A DNA stretch of 64,000 nt from Climacteris rufus (GCA_013398175.1 VZRZ01002005.1:507813-571812), one strand, 5' to 3'. Shown: positions 37,676 to 51,235, numbered from the stretch's first letter. Program-made: numbers and translations. The notes: a model not told the origin generated them from the letters alone.

Positions 37676-40139
37676 GTACGGCTTGATTTTTACATCTACA
37701 CAGAAACAAAAACAGCTCATAGTGGTAGGTAACCTGTACATTGCCTGGATGGGTTGGTTTTAATGGGCTGTATTCTGCAAGTAAATACCCCATATTCCAG
37801 TTTGCAAATACACAATACAGTGTATTTTCTTTGATGTTCTTAAACCTGATTTCATATAAATATAAATAGGTAGCCAGCCACCTTTCCAATTTCCTCGGCA
37901 TGAAATGAATTTTCTGAGCAGCGACCGTTATGCTTTAAGATTTTCATCTTTTTTTTTCCTGTAGCTAAGCAAGGAAAATGAGCAAAAATGCATTATATAC
38001 ATATAAATACACCACTGAACAAGTGACTGCAAAATACTGTTCTAGGAAGGAAAATAATTTCTGCTTTTAAGTCATAAATTTAATCATAAATTTTTGGAAG
38101 CCTTCCAAGAATTCATGAAATCACATTTCCAAGGTCAACTTAGCTTTTAAAGAATGTCAAAATAAGACATGCAATAGAAGTCCAGCTCAAACTTAGCTTT
38201 AGAATAATTGTTGAGAAGCTTTGTAACCAGGGTAATTTTGATTGCCAAAACCTGTAAATCCAAAAGTAATTTGTCCACATTTCTCAGGCCTGCCAGAGAA
38301 GATGTATTAGGGTTCAGTAAATATGCAAGCCTAGGGAATGAACCTCTTTGTTGCAATGAGTCATGGTCCTGTAAGCTGCATCTGAAATTTTTCCTTCCTT
38401 CTCTTGCTTTGCTGGGGTCGATGTCTCTAAATACAGCCTATCTGTTCCTTTACAAGCACATTTAATGCTTTTCACAGCAGTAGCATCCTTAGTTACAAGT
38501 GTCAGTTACAATCCCAAAGATACAAGATCTGATGCTAATTAACAGTTCAAATCAAAGTTTTAGCAGTTTGCTGTTTAATATCCATGAAACCTGTTTTTTT
38601 GGCCTTGTAATAAAATAAAAATTCATCACCTTTCTTTCTTACCATGTCTCAAACATAAAATATCCTGCTTTCAGGGTAATTTTCTAGCCAGAGTTCTAGT
38701 GTAGCCAAAACTGGGCGTGAGTTAAATTTAAGCAGCATCCTCTAGCTGTAGAGATCCATGTATTTCATATAAATGAAATATTAGACAGCCCACCATGTCT
38801 CAGATGCACCAACATGCTCAGAAAACCACACTGTTGGATTGTGGAGGCATTATTCCTCCCAGTATTATTTCCATCAGGGATTTCTGCAGTGAAAACATGT
38901 TTTATAGTTTCCTGTTGTTATAGACCATAGAAGTGTTTCTTTCCATTCATATGTGCCAGAGTGCTGCTTTATGCTTTCCACCATCAGGTTCCTCTTCTCT
39001 GTTAGGTTTATGAAGAAATTATATTAAAATAGAAAGTGAAATGCCTTGTGCATGTAGAGGCGGGGGCACATATATGTAAAATATTTTTTAAATACTTGGC
39101 TCTTTTAGGGGTGACGATGAATGAATTTTAGAGTGTCTTAGAGTTACTAATCCATGCCTAGTAATGTCCATATTAATGTTGTCATCCTGCCATTTTTTTC
39201 TTCAGCTTGTAAATTTTCCTTCCCCTGTCCAAATACAAAGATCTTTGAACAGGTGCTACATCTCTGCCCAGTGGCAGTTTAGTCTTCTGTTTTTTTCTGG
39301 AGCAAATAAATGTGTGGAGCAGTATATCTTAATAGTGCCTTCAATAAAACATTTTTCTTATTGTCGGAAAGGACACTGATTCAGATTTGCACACATTTCT
39401 GTCAGGATGGCCTTGGCTTTTTTGTCATACTTGTTCTTTTGCTCTCTCTAAAAAAAGTGCAAATGGTGCTATAATACCTGCTCTGGGTCATACAGACATC
39501 TGTCCAAGTGCAGTGCTGCACTCATATTTTATCATTAGCAACAGCGCAAGCACCTATTTCATTTTTGGAGGATGATAAATTTTATTTATGTCAAGTATGT
39601 TTCTTGATTGCTTCAGGTAAAGAAGTGCAGAATGCTGTGGAAAAATTCTGAATTCCCTCACATCCACACAAGCTACACAGTGTCTGAAGTGCTTTGGAGC
39701 ACACCAAGCAATGCACAGAGCTGTTTTTTTACTGGAATTCAGGCTCTTTTCCAGGGTAGAAACGAGCCCAAACTCCGTTTGGTGTAGAATATACCACATT
39801 GTTGGTGTATTCTCTGTTGTGAAGATGACAAGTGATAGCTGTGGGATCCTGGGAACATTTCAGTTTGAGTAATGAGACATTCTACTGACACTTTTCTTTC
39901 TGCAATCCACTTAGAGATCTGTGCTTCCCTAAAGAGTTTGTAAGTTCCACTGCTAGAAATGGCTGAGACATTTCTTTACATATGTATTTTGCAAATGCAT
40001 TTGGGAAGTTAAGAATTTCGTTTCAGAATTACTGATGCTGTGAAAATACACATAGCAAGAATTTATGGTTATAGGCTGTGTTCTGTGTGTGTTTTTGTTT
40101 TTTGATGTATTTTTTTTTATGTTTTCTAAATTGCATTAG
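37676..40139 (+). other. FAT3: FAT3 intron between window exons 9 and 10
   Basis: About 2.5 kb of AT-rich sequence with no recognised repeat family or open frame of interest. The 3' end has a T-rich tract (40090-40120) before the acceptor ttgcattag at 40139. Confidence 0.87.
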
Positions 40140-40938
40140 GCCAAGGACTCTGGGAAGCCTCAGCAGGTTTCCCACACCTACATTCAGGTGAGGGTTATTG
40201 AAGAGAGCATTCACAAACCGACCGCCATTCCACTGGAGATTTTCATTGTCACCATGGAAGATGATTTTCCCGGGGGAGTCATTGGGAAGATTCATGCCAC
40301 AGATCAGGATGTGTACGATGTCCTCACATACACACTAAAATCAGAGCAGAAAAGTTTGTTCAAGGTCAACAGCCATGATGGGAAGATCATTGCCCTTGGA
40401 GGGCTGGATAATGGGAAGTATGTCCTGAATGTCTCTGTGAGTGATGGCCGGTTCCAGGTACCCATTGATGTTGTGGTCCATGTTGAGCAGTTGCTACAAG
40501 AAATGCTGCAGAACACAGTCACCATCCGCTTCGAGAACGTGTCCCCAGAAGACTTCGTGGGTCTCCACATGCATGGGTTCCGGCGCACCTTGCGGAACGC
40601 CGTGCTCTCCCAGAAGCAGGACAGCCTGCACATCATCAGTATTCAGCCGGTGGCAGGCAGCAGCCAGCTCGACATGCTGTTTGCAGTTCAGATGCACAGC
40701 GGTGGTTTCTATAAGCCTGCCTATTTGATTCAGAAGCTTACCAATGCGAGGAGACACTTGGAAAATGTGATTCGTATTTCTGCTATCTTGGAGAAGAATT
40801 GCTCTGGACTGGATTGTCAGGAACAACACTGTGAGCAAAGTCTGTCTATTGATTCACATTCCCTGATGACTTACAGCACAGCACGAATTAGTTTTGTGTG
40901 TCCCCGCTTTTACAGGAATGTGCGCTGCATGTGCAATG
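40140..40938 (+). CDS. FAT3: FAT3 exon with last cadherin repeat and membrane-proximal region (window exon 10)
   Basis: A 799-nt exon that starts on a codon boundary and ends one base into a codon; the donor is caatg/gtgagt at 40939. It finishes the penultimate cadherin repeat with AKDSGKPQQVSHTYIQVRV. It then holds the last repeat (PLEIFIVTMEDDFPGGVIG through VDVVVHVEQ), whose end lacks a DxNDN linker. After that comes the conserved FAT region between the cadherin rod and the EGF modules, with TIRFENVSPEDFVG, LRNAVLSQKQDSLHIISIQP, and a cysteine cluster around CSGLDCQEQHCEQ and RNVRCMC. This exon gives the clearest FAT3 assignment. The first in-frame methionine is not a start, since the frame opens at the acceptor. 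Read-through of the donor would run about 64 codons before a stop. Confidence 0.98.
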
Positions 40939-41200
40939 GTGAGTACTGCTCCCTCTTCTCCTCCCATCTCTGCACATTATGCGATAGGATCCATTTTATT
41001 CCTCTGATGCAGATTAGAAGAGGCATTTCAATTCAGTCCACTAAAGCACGGCTGGCTGATGCGTTGTGGGAATTGATTTCTCAGGCTGGGGAAGAATTGT
41101 TCATGTTTACTGATGTAAATGGAAGTTTATGAACTTTGGCCTTTTACGACAAAGACCGCTTTCCCAGAGTCTCCATAATCAGAGCCATCAGCCGGCTTCC

Positions 41201-41248
41201 AGGGGAGGGGAAGGAATGGGAGAGGAAGGGAGAGGAGGAGGAGGGAAG
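41201..41248 (+). repeat. G-rich polypurine tract with G-quadruplex pattern
   Basis: Forty-eight nucleotides are almost entirely purine, with a single T. Four G runs (gggg, gggg, ggg, ggg) are separated by loops of 1, 7 and 7 nt, which fits the usual intramolecular G-quadruplex pattern on the + strand, the same strand as the FAT3 pre-mRNA. Confidence 0.8.
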
Positions 41249-41724
41249 TATTTTTCCACCCAGCTGGTGCTACCACTGGAATAAACCAGTAGTGTGGCCG
41301 TTGCAGAGCAGCCTGGTCTGCAGCAATGCAGCAGCAGTCTCCAAGGAAAAGCACCCCTGACCTAAGCCGGGCAGGTAGAAAGGCCTTTTCCAGTCCCATG
41401 GCTGCAGAGAGCCGAGGAAATCAATGAAGTATGTTATTAGCAAGAGCTGTTCCTGACCTTTAATGCTACAGTAGGGGACAGGGTGAGTTTCAGACTGCTC
41501 CATGTTTTGGCAGAGATTTCACATGGGCATATGACAAATAGACTCCAGAGCCAGTCTTCTGTATGATTCTGCACTTGGATTTTAAAACCTTAGGCAGTTA
41601 TAATACTGGCTCTGTTTCTTTTGTTTGCCAGGCTATTTGCTCCTCATTCCACTTCATTTAAGAGCAGAGAAAAAAGCTGCTGTAAAATCAATACATCTAA
41701 GTCTCCCTCATCTTAAGCACACAT

Positions 41725-41739
41725 GCACACACACACACA
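41725..41739. repeat. Short CA microsatellite
   Basis: A CA run of about seven units preceded by an interrupted acacatg unit. Confidence 0.8.
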
Positions 41740-44700
41740 GAGCAGTACAAGAATTCAGCAGCCATATCCCTCAATAACCAACTTCTGTTTCTGCAGCAGT
41801 CAGCAGGGCTTCATGTTTTACTCTTGACCTCAGTGGGGATGGAAATAGGCATAAACTGCATAAAACTTAACCAGAAAACACTTTTTATCCTGCAGCACAT
41901 GAATAATCATGCCATAGAACTTCAGTTCTTTAAAAAATATTAAAATTCCATATCTGAGGTACATTCAAGAGCAGACTATCTGGTCACTTTTTAAGTAATA
42001 CTGTTAAAAGTTTCAAATAGCCATATCTATTATAATAATAGTCAGCATTTTGTTACACATGAAAGGCTCTGAAATAAAGGATTTTCACAGGTTTAAAAGG
42101 GATAATGCTGCAATATCCTCCAGTCTAGTCCAGCAGCCAGTGCAGGAACACTGTCTGCAAAACTTTTTTATATTCTCTAAATTATAGCTTAGTCTCATTT
42201 TTGCATCAAGAAATCACAAATCCTCATCTCCATGGGGATAGCGATAGTCCTCAGTCAGAAATTGCTTTTCTGGCAGCCAAAATTTTCACTGTTTATCATT
42301 TCATTTCACTACTTATTAAAGTCAATAATGATGTATTATTCCCTCTGCCTCGTAGTCCCTTAGCTTAACTTCAAAAATGGACTTTTCAGTGCAGTACAGT
42401 TCTGATCCAGCAGCTCTCCTGGCACAGCAAGTTTCCAGTGGAAGCACAGAAATTCAGCTGGGACAGGGATTTCCCAGTTTTTCTGTCATGTACCAGTCAA
42501 TCCTCAAAATGGATGGCAGGCTGCTGGAAAGGCAGTGTGGTTCTGAGACAGACTGTGGTCCCCAGCCTCTGGACCATTTATCATGGCCTTGAAGACTGCT
42601 CTGTGGGAACACTTGCAACAGGCAGCTTGTCCGGGTCCAGCAGAAAAGCTGGAGGGGTTCCCACTGCTCCTGTCAGAGCACTATGTGCTGATTTCCTGTC
42701 AGTGACCCACACAATGTGGAGCGGGGTTGTGCACATTCAGCCTACTATCCAGCCTGTAGTAAAAGAGCTGCTGGACCAAAAGAGGTGAACACCTTGGTGC
42801 CCATTACTTGCACAGAGATAAGATACCTTGGTGGGAAGCAAAAATTGATGCTTTGGGCCTTCTCCTCATTGGTTAATGCTTCAGCCTCTTCTATTGCTTT
42901 TAATTGAAGGAGCAACAAAAAATGTCTCAGTATTTAGGTAAGTACATGGATACACACTGTGTTTGCTCACATAGGAGGTAACACAGACTTGTGAGGGTAT
43001 ATTAGTTACAGAATGTATGGATAGTTTTGCTTTCATGAAATCTAAAGACTAGATTAAAAGAGAAAAATGCAAATACTTCCTCAATCAGTAGTTCCTTTAA
43101 ATAAAGGCACAAATGCAGAAAGTCAGGAAAAAGTGCACAAATTTACTTTGACTTGTTTAACAGGACAGTATTAGCAAGATATTAGCAGTGTAATGAAAGT
43201 ATTATACTTCCTTTGTTGCTAAGGAGTTCTACATCCAGTAAATATTAATAGTTTGAATTATGAAAAAAGCCATTAAAATATTGCATATGTTTCCAGAGAT
43301 CTGATTCAATTATGACCCAGAAAACTTGAGTTTGAACTAATTCACTCATTCTTGAAATATGTATCATACTTGGAGTGTTTTTCCCACTGGCAGATGTCAC
43401 AGATATGCACAATTTATGCATGCCAGCTGTGCATAACTTACCTAGATTACCTTTGTGAGCAAACAGAGTTATCTAATGTGAAAATGCAGGGAGACTGTAA
43501 AGTAGGCAGTGGCTGAACTTCAGAGGTTCAGCAGCTCAGCTCTGGAAGAATAAGTTCAAAAGTTCACGTGCATCAATCTTAGCTCTTAAATCAATAAAAT
43601 TGAACTAAAGAGTTTTCCAATAACAGACTGTCTCCTTAGATTTTTGGCTCATCTGTTTGTGTTTGTATGAAAAATATTGTCACAAACTGGGTTTTGTGTC
43701 AGTGTGATCATAGGGGCTATGCGATTACCAGCCTCCCATCACATGACATGAAGTATGCAAACATCTGTCAGTGCTGGGGGAAATAAAAATAGGAAGAATG
43801 GAATAAAAATATTCCTGTAAAATGGTTCTCATGGCATTCTCATTTTTCAGAAGCAAAAAATCTATCCTATTTTTTTTCATGATGCAAAGTAATTCTTTTG
43901 TGTTGAGACAAAGATGCAGGACAAAGCAGGTTTTGTTAGGACTGCTTTGCTATAGAGTTCTTCTGCATTATAATCTGACAAAAGTGAGGTTACATTAATA
44001 TGTTCACAGGAGATCCATGAATTGAAATAATCTTGACAAATGTGGGTATATATCTATATACATCTGTGCTGGTCACTCCAGGCCCCATTTGCAGATAGTG
44101 GAAAGAATGAGGTATTTTTAATAATGTGATACATCTCTCCCTAGATGTCTAAAATCAGTCAGATGAATCATGCCCTAAAGTTACATGAGATGAATTCCAT
44201 TTCAAGTGTTTAATATGGTTCTGGCCTAATAGTTTGAAAGAATTGTTCTAATAGACCCAGGAGTGTTCGCAAAAGTGCAGGCACATCCATGTTATTTAAT
44301 CAAGAGAATAGCAGCTTTGGACGACTTTGTCATGAAACAAGACAATTCGGACCTTATGAATCTCCTTCTAGTATTTTGTGAGTGCTCTGACAAGAGGAAA
44401 TCATGGATTGTGAGGATCTGCTATTAAGATAAGACCTATAGTTCAGAGATGGCTTTTGGCCACATCCACACAGAGGGCACACTGCCTCTAAAAGAATGGA
44501 CATCAGGAACCCAGTTTTTTATGTGTACAATACTGCTTTTCCCATTTGCAGGAAGCACACAAATACATATTAATGAGCCTGGAATTCTCCTGGCAAGGAA
44601 ATTGACAAAAAATATCTGTGCTTAGGAACAAAGAACTACAGATAACTTTGTTGGATTTGATCTGGCCATAGTCTGTTTAGTGTCACCTTTATTTAGCGAA

Positions 44701-47700
44701 AGGTGTTTCTCCCTGTGAACATCTCTGATAGTAAAGCCCATGCTGAGAATGCACAAGTTTGTATAAAATGTGGGAGAGCTGAAGAATGAAGTGGGGGCAT
44801 GACTGTGGAATCGGGGCAAGTGGGAATTGCTGTCTATCACTTAAGGAGTCCTAATGGAAGTTGTGATCAAGGAGTGGATGGAAGAGTTCAAATGTCTTGT
44901 TATTGTAAAACTAAGAGAGAACCTGTTTCACTGGGACTGACTGTGTGACACAAAGTTTTCCAGGGGCACCTGAGCTATCTGAAACCCATTGCTGGCTTGT
45001 GCAGAAACAATTCTGTGGTGTCTGCACTGTCATGCATGGAATAATCATTGCCTACAGTACATGGTCACTGTGCTCCAAAAGTCAAAACAAATTGCAGATC
45101 ATGAGTTCCAGTCTTCTCAACCCCCTAAACTAATTATTACTTAAAGCAGGAGTTTGGAGTTTGTTTTACAAACTTCCTGCAACTCTGACAGGAATCTCTC
45201 TCCTTTCAAGCTTTATACTGCAAGTGAGAAAAACAGACTCCTTTTAATACTGATATAGATTCAGGAGAATGGGCTGACAGAAAACCACCAAATATCACAA
45301 GGCTTAAGTTAAAATTGTTGAAGCACTCAATTTTCAAAATATATTTACAATCCTAGAAGTGCTCCTTTTTTGAAGGAATAGGTATTAAATAAATGTCTCA
45401 TTTTGCAATGGAAGAGTGTTTTCTTCCTCAGTATAATGGTTAGAAGATTGAAATACTTTTATCTTTTTTTAGAGAATTGAACTGAAGATGATCTGTCAAA
45501 ATCAAGGGGGTCTATTCCACCTTTTCCTGCCATGCACTGGTTGATGCTAGCTCATGTGATACCTTGTAGAGAACAGTTTTATTAATACTAATGTGAGTTT
45601 CAAGAAAATGCTGTGGATTGTCTGGACCTGCCTAGAAGACAAAAAGATCAATTGAAACCTATATTTCTTGAATCTTTTATTGGATGGAAAATAGACTGCT
45701 CTTTGGAGTGGAAATGCAACATTAGAATAATTTTATTTAAGCTCAAGCTGTAAATCTTTGATGTGGGCAACGTAACCTTGAACAATTTTGCTCCACATAG
45801 TTGTGAAATCAGCCTGAAAATGTGTGTTAGCTGGGGCAATGCAATAATGCAGATTTGTAGCTTATATACTTATAACCACACAGACAAGCATAAAGCACTT
45901 CTCCCAAGTCTGAATATTTTAAAATTTTGTGACAGCTATGAAATCCTGCTGCAGCAGAATGAATAAGTAGTTGATTTTCTTGTAGTTTACCAAAAGGACT
46001 ACCCTTGCCCATTCAGGATAAACAGTTCTTTAGACTATCTCCACAGTTGCACTAAATATGTTAGATCTTTTCCAAATATTTTTTGAATCTGGAAGGATGG
46101 CTCTGAAGTAAAAATCAGAGTTTGAATCAGATTAAAAACCTGACAGAGATGGATAACAAAGTAAATTGTTCCTTTATTGCTTCATGTCAAAGATACAGTC
46201 ATAGGTTAGGGGATGTGAAAATCTGCAGAGCCACAGCTGGAAATCTCAATGCCTCTTTCTGCTGCACACTGATGAGCTATGGGGCTTTAGCCCAAATGGC
46301 ATGTCTGTCAGCTACACAGAGGCTCACTTGAATTACAGCCTTGCAAAAGGTTTAAGTTGTCCAAAGAGGAGATACGCTCTGCATACACCAGAATGTTGTA
46401 TATTTGTCACGTAAGAATGAGTCAAAATAGCTGAAACAACCAATGAGAAAATACAAAGCAGCCTGTAGAATTTTTAACAACCTGTTACAATTTCAGAAAT
46501 AATTACTTGCCATTGAATTCTAAGAAATGTGGAAGTTTATTTTAAAAAACCACAAAAACATCAAACCAAACTATAGAAAACGTCATATTCTCTGTTAAAT
46601 TCTATAGATCTTACATATAAATAGAATATTCTTCTATAGTGCAGAACCCTATTAAATGACATTTGTTTCTTGATTCTATAAAGTCTTAAAGTGTGACTGT
46701 GTTTTGCAGCTGTTACTCCTATTAATGTTACCTACTAATGTGATTAATAAAGATTGCCATGCATCACTTTCTAGCAGTGCTACAGGCAGTACTGTAAATC
46801 CTTTACTGCATAGACCTCTCAAACAAATGTTTGATAAAGGAGGGGAGGATGTTAAACATTAAATTGACTGTGCGGTACATCAAGGAAGACATTTACAGTA
46901 ATTGCCATATTTGTAGTCAGTCCATGTCCACTTTGAAACCTACGATAGTAATTTTTCTTTTCCCAGAAAATACTTACAGTGTCAGGTAATTTCAGCTATG
47001 CTTACTATGAGCACTGCTTGGCTTGTACAAAAGTGTGAGAGCAATAAGATTCTTTCTTCCATTACTTTTGGAGATGTACTCTATGACAGGTTGATTTCTT
47101 CTTTTATAAATTGTAAATAAAATAATATGCTCGAAAGTAAACTAGTTTTTTAATATATTAAGGATCCTGAAATACTGATCCTGCAATGTACAAGAACTGC
47201 CAATATTTAGAAAGTGATGGGTAGGAAGGTGCTTTTTATCATTAAATTCATCCCCTGCATGTCTTAAATAAATTAACTTGATAATCAAAGCAAGAGGTCT
47301 GTCCATTCCCAGCAATTGCCTTTCATTCTATTCAGGCTGCAGGTGCAAATCATCAAAAGGAAGGGCAGGGGTGCCTTTTTTTGCTGCACTTGAAGTCTAC
47401 TTTCCTAACAGCCACACACAGATGCCCAAATCTAGAAGCTGACCTTGCACCTACCAAGTGCCTTACTACAACCAAGAAAAGGCTAGTTGTTGCGGAAGTC
47501 ACATATTACTGAAAATTCACATATTAGGCAGCAATAGTTGTATCATGTTTTGCATTATTGTTGACAGTGTTTGGAAATCTTGTAAGATTAGGGCAATCAA
47601 AACAGATTTATTTAGACACTTTTAGAAGGTATATAGAAGTTTTAGCCAAACCCCATGAAATATGAAAAGTTCTTTTGACAGGCTTTAAAATAAGTCCTTG

Positions 47701-48004
47701 ACATGCTCATCTTGATAGAGTAGAGAATTAAGGTGGTTTTGAAGATCTTCCATCTAATTGTGTCACTCAAGTATTTTAAGCAAATTTGAAAGTCAGTATT
47801 GTTCTGTCCCTGCAGATTAGAAAAAAGGAGGGCAAGTTTTGGTAGCCTGCGCAAGCTGGATATAGGATGTGAGATCTCAGAAATGCCAGGAGGAGCATAG
47901 GGAGAGGGCAAGTTTGCCTGTGCTGTATGATCAAACTGGCAGCATGCCCTGTGCTGTATGAGGATGAAAGGTCCAGCTGTCATGCTGTAGCCCAGGCATG
48001 GCTT

Positions 48005-48170
48005 AGAATCACAGAATATCCTGAGTTGGAAGGGGCCAACAAGGATCGTGGAAGTCCAACTCCTGGCCCTGCACAGGAACACCAAGAATCACATCATGTG
48101 CCTGAGAATATTGTCCAAATGCTTCTTGAACTCTGGCAGGCTTGATGCTGTGACCACTTCTACCTCCTTA
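48005..48170 (-). mobile_element. CR1 LINE 3' end, antisense
   Basis: The + strand reads agaatcacagaatatcctga, gttggaaggggccaacaagg and ccaactcctggccctgcaca. It continues with gcctgagaatattgtccaaa and ctctggcaggcttgatgctg. This is the reverse complement of a bird CR1 3' end of a subfamily different from the one at 33541. It lies 0.4 kb upstream of the EGF exon. An antisense open frame at 47642-48085 starts inside it and is an artefact. Confidence 0.93.
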
Positions 48171-48575
48171 AGTTTGCTTCTCATGGGTGTGCTGGAGCAA
48201 AACAAGTACAGAGCTTCAACTAATTTTTTTTTTCTCGTATCACTTAAGCCCCTGCACAGGAAGCTTTGTGAGCAAATGAATGGCGTGAGAGTTATAACAC
48301 CAATTACAAACCATTCACTGCTTGTAATAGTTAGTTTTTATAATATGTTCTCATGGGGTTTAGGGCAGTCTTTGCAAAAGAACTTGTGCTGTGCACTTGT
48401 CCAAAAGCTTTTTCTTTCTATGAAGGTTTGTTGGGCCTTTGTTGTTGATACTATTACTAAGCCATTTTTTGCTTGTGCAGAAGTGTGTGACCAATAACTG
48501 TCTTTCATTACTCTTTTGTTGTAGCAGATTGTGTTTTACAGTGTGGGTCCCTGACAGTATTTTAACTTGTTGCAG

Positions 48576-48710
48576 GAGGACTCTGCCCAGGGTCCAACGA
48601 TCCCTGTCTGGAAAAGCCATGTCCAGGGGACATGCAGTGTGTGGGGTACGAAGCCAATCGGAGACCATTCATCTGCCAGTGCCCACCAGGAAAGCTTGGC
48701 GAATGTTCAG
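48576..48710 (+). CDS. FAT3: FAT3 EGF-like exon (window exon 11)
   Basis: A 135-nt symmetric (1-1) exon with acceptor cttgttgcag at 48575. It encodes one complete EGF-like module with six cysteines (DPCLEKPCPGDMQC, then RRPFICQCPPGKLGECSG), preceded by a GLCPGS segment with one more cysteine. The donor is tcag/gtgcat at 48711, a poor match to consensus at positions +3 to +5, but the next exon joins in frame and in register with FAT3. As a whole-module symmetric exon it could be skipped without breaking the frame. Confidence 0.96.
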
Positions 48711-49741
48711 GTGCATGTCACAGCCATAAAGGGGGATATACTTGGGCAATAAAGTGCTGCCATTCTCATTTTGTTGGTAGAGGTGCCAGTGAAGTCAACA
48801 GAAAACGTACGGCTTAACCCATCTCAGCACAGGCACTTGGTGTGTCTGTTTATAAGCCCTATAAATATTTGTCTTTATAGCTATGGGGCTGTATGTAGGC
48901 TGTGATCCAGTCCCTGTTTGGAAATTCCTACTGGCTTGCTTGAATACCAGCTCAGTAAAACGGTCTGCTGAGAAAACAGGATTTTTCCAAGAGAATGTTA
49001 TGCCAGATGTTTCCCTGCCATGGGCAAAGCTCTATAATTAACTCTTCTGCTTACTATTTAGATTACCAAAATTCCGGTCTTTATTAATGAAAACACTACA
49101 CTGTCCCAAAAACAAAGTTTGAGGACCTTTGTTAGTTCTCTGCATCTGTGTTGTTCCCCAGGATATGAAGAGCCAGGTGTAAAGCCACTAAAGTAGAGCT
49201 TTCTATTGACACCAGTGAATCCCAGGCTGTGTGACAGGATTTGTGCTGTTTGCCTGATGAAAGCATGGTAGATACTGAACTGTGGTCCTGGGCAGTGGTT
49301 GCAGGGAACTCATTGCAAGGGTTTGGCTGACGTCTGGCCACACCGAGCTTTATACCCATAACTCAACTGCCTGATGTGTGGTCAGGTGTGGTCACCTGTA
49401 CACCACTGTACAGGTGTGGTCATCTTTGACTTCCTCTGTTACCTGTGAGTCAAGGTAGGTGCCTTCAGGAGTGTATAAGTTAAAAAATGCTGAATACTTG
49501 GAGAAACCCCTTTTTATTTTTATTTTTGGAGAAATGGAACTTTCCTGAAAAATAATAATAATAAAAAAGAAACATAATATATTTTGTAGTAGATGCCAGC
49601 TTTTTTTTCTCATCAAAAGTGGGTTTTATTTGTTTCTTCCTAGTCATTCTCATTAACTTCATAAATTCTTTAATTAACAGTTGAGAAATTATTTCATGTA
49701 TCACTAAAAGCACACATGTCTTTTCAAAATGGTTGTTTCAG
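48711..49741 (+). other. FAT3: FAT3 intron between window exons 11 and 12
   Basis: About 1.0 kb of unique sequence with no recognised repeat family. The acceptor is ggttgtttcag at 49741. Confidence 0.88.
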
Positions 49742-49899
49742 GCCACACTTCCCTTAGCTTTGCTGGGAATAGCTACATTAAATACCGTGTTTCTGAAAAT
49801 AGCAAGAAAGAGGAATTCAAGTTGGCTCTCCGTCTGCGAACCCTGCAAAGCAATGGGATTATAATGTACACCAGAGCAAATCCCTGTATAATTCTGAAG
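49742..49899 (+). CDS. FAT3: FAT3 laminin-G exon, N-terminal part (window exon 12)
   Basis: A 158-nt exon whose two leading bases complete a glycine codon; it ends on a codon boundary at ctgaag/gtaatt. It encodes the start of the laminin-G-like domain: HTSLSFAGNSYIKYRVSENS, then FKLALRLRTLQSNGIIMYTR and ANPCIILK. The alternating hydrophobic strands and the LRTLQSNGIIMY signature are those of a LamG sandwich. The domain continues 7.5 kb downstream. Confidence 0.97.
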
Positions 49900-50038
49900 G
49901 TAATTAAAATAACTTATCTTTTCTGCAGTTGTTTTTCTCGATTCTATATTTTCTCTTGGCTCTTGATTTTGGGCATGCTGTTCTCATTTCAGCTGTAGAT
50001 TGAGAAGATGAAATCTGGTTCTAACAGGGCAAAACAAT

Positions 50039-50062
50039 TTCAACAACAGCAGCAACAACAAC
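50039..50062. repeat. CAA/CAG-rich microsatellite
   Basis: A trinucleotide run mixing CAA and CAG units, intronic and about 140 nt past the donor of the laminin-G exon. Confidence 0.8.
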
Positions 50063-51235
50063 GATCAGAAAAGCAGCTTGTTAGTGGTGCTTTACTTGGA
50101 AAATTCCCCACTGGCTGCTGTTCATTATAAGAACATTATGTGTGTCTGTGTGCAGGAGCCAGTCTGCACGAGATGTAAGATTTGGCCATTTATATGACTG
50201 TGTACTCAAAACGAAGCATGCTGAAATTGCTGTTCTTCCCTTCTGTCCTGTCTGTGGTTAGAGGATATGCCCTCACTGTTCACAAGCTAATTCCAGAAAC
50301 CAATTGCTTGGAACGTGTCTTCTACAGACTATGAAGATCTCTGCACTCTGTGGATTAGGATTATTTGTTGAGGGAGTCATGGAGTCAATGGAGATTGATA
50401 CCAAATCAATATTTAATTGATAAGCTCTCCATGCTTTTTTTGGGGGAGGGGCGTTGCTGTGGAATGGCAAGTATGTGCTGGATGGAAAGGGAGTTCTAGG
50501 CTCATCCAAGAGCCTGCACATATAGTATTTTTGCTATAGCCTCTAAGGTACAAAATCAAAACACTGACATTTGTAACTCAGCCACATTCTATAATTCAGC
50601 AGTGGGAGAAATGGCACAGAGCCTTTTGGGTCTGTATTTTCAGTCTTTAGGGTACTTTTGTCTGAGTGTTTAGGTAATGTTAAAATGGCTAGATGATTTA
50701 TTAATGGGCAACAAATAATTTTATAGCTGTTAGACTGAAGTCTAAGTCTTCATGGGCAAGAGTGCTGTCTGTCATTTACCAGGAACTGACAGTATAGTTC
50801 AGATTTGTGCAACACAATTAATCTCTTCTACGCTTTGAGACATGTAGAAATCCACTTTGAACTTTCAAGTGTATGTATTTGTTAAAAAAAAAAAGTAAAA
50901 CTGCAGGTTGAAAGACCTTCTTTGAAGTCTTCATCATGGTCACTCTTAGGTAGATCAGTAGGTAATGTTTGCAATTCTTTAATTTCTGAAAGTACCTGGA
51001 AGAAAACAAATGGCCCTCGTGGAAGGTGCCACTTGAAAACAATAGAGATGATACAGAGGTGGTCTAAATTGTAGTTAGAATGGTGATATGAGCACTGATT
51101 TTGTTAGAGTTTTGTGTATAAAGCTTTCATCATTAAGGAGCACAGCATGTCCAGGTCATAGGCAACTGAGTGAAAATCTCCAGTTGAAGCTGGGAAATTT
51201 TGCCACCAAAATAGAAAGTTGATGCTACTACTACT

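Larger units (their letters stand above)
40939..48575 (+). other. FAT3: FAT3 intron between window exons 10 and 11
   Basis: A 7.6-kb intron. A G-rich polypurine tract at 41201-41248 lies about 260 nt past the donor. There is a short CA repeat at 41725-41739 and an antisense CR1 end at 48005-48170. The rest is unique AT-rich sequence with no exon-like frame that I can support. Confidence 0.85.

Noticed and set aside
47642..48085. 147-codon antisense open frame as a gene
   Set aside because: Its start lies in an antisense CR1 end, the rest has no recognised similarity, and no splice or promoter context supports it.
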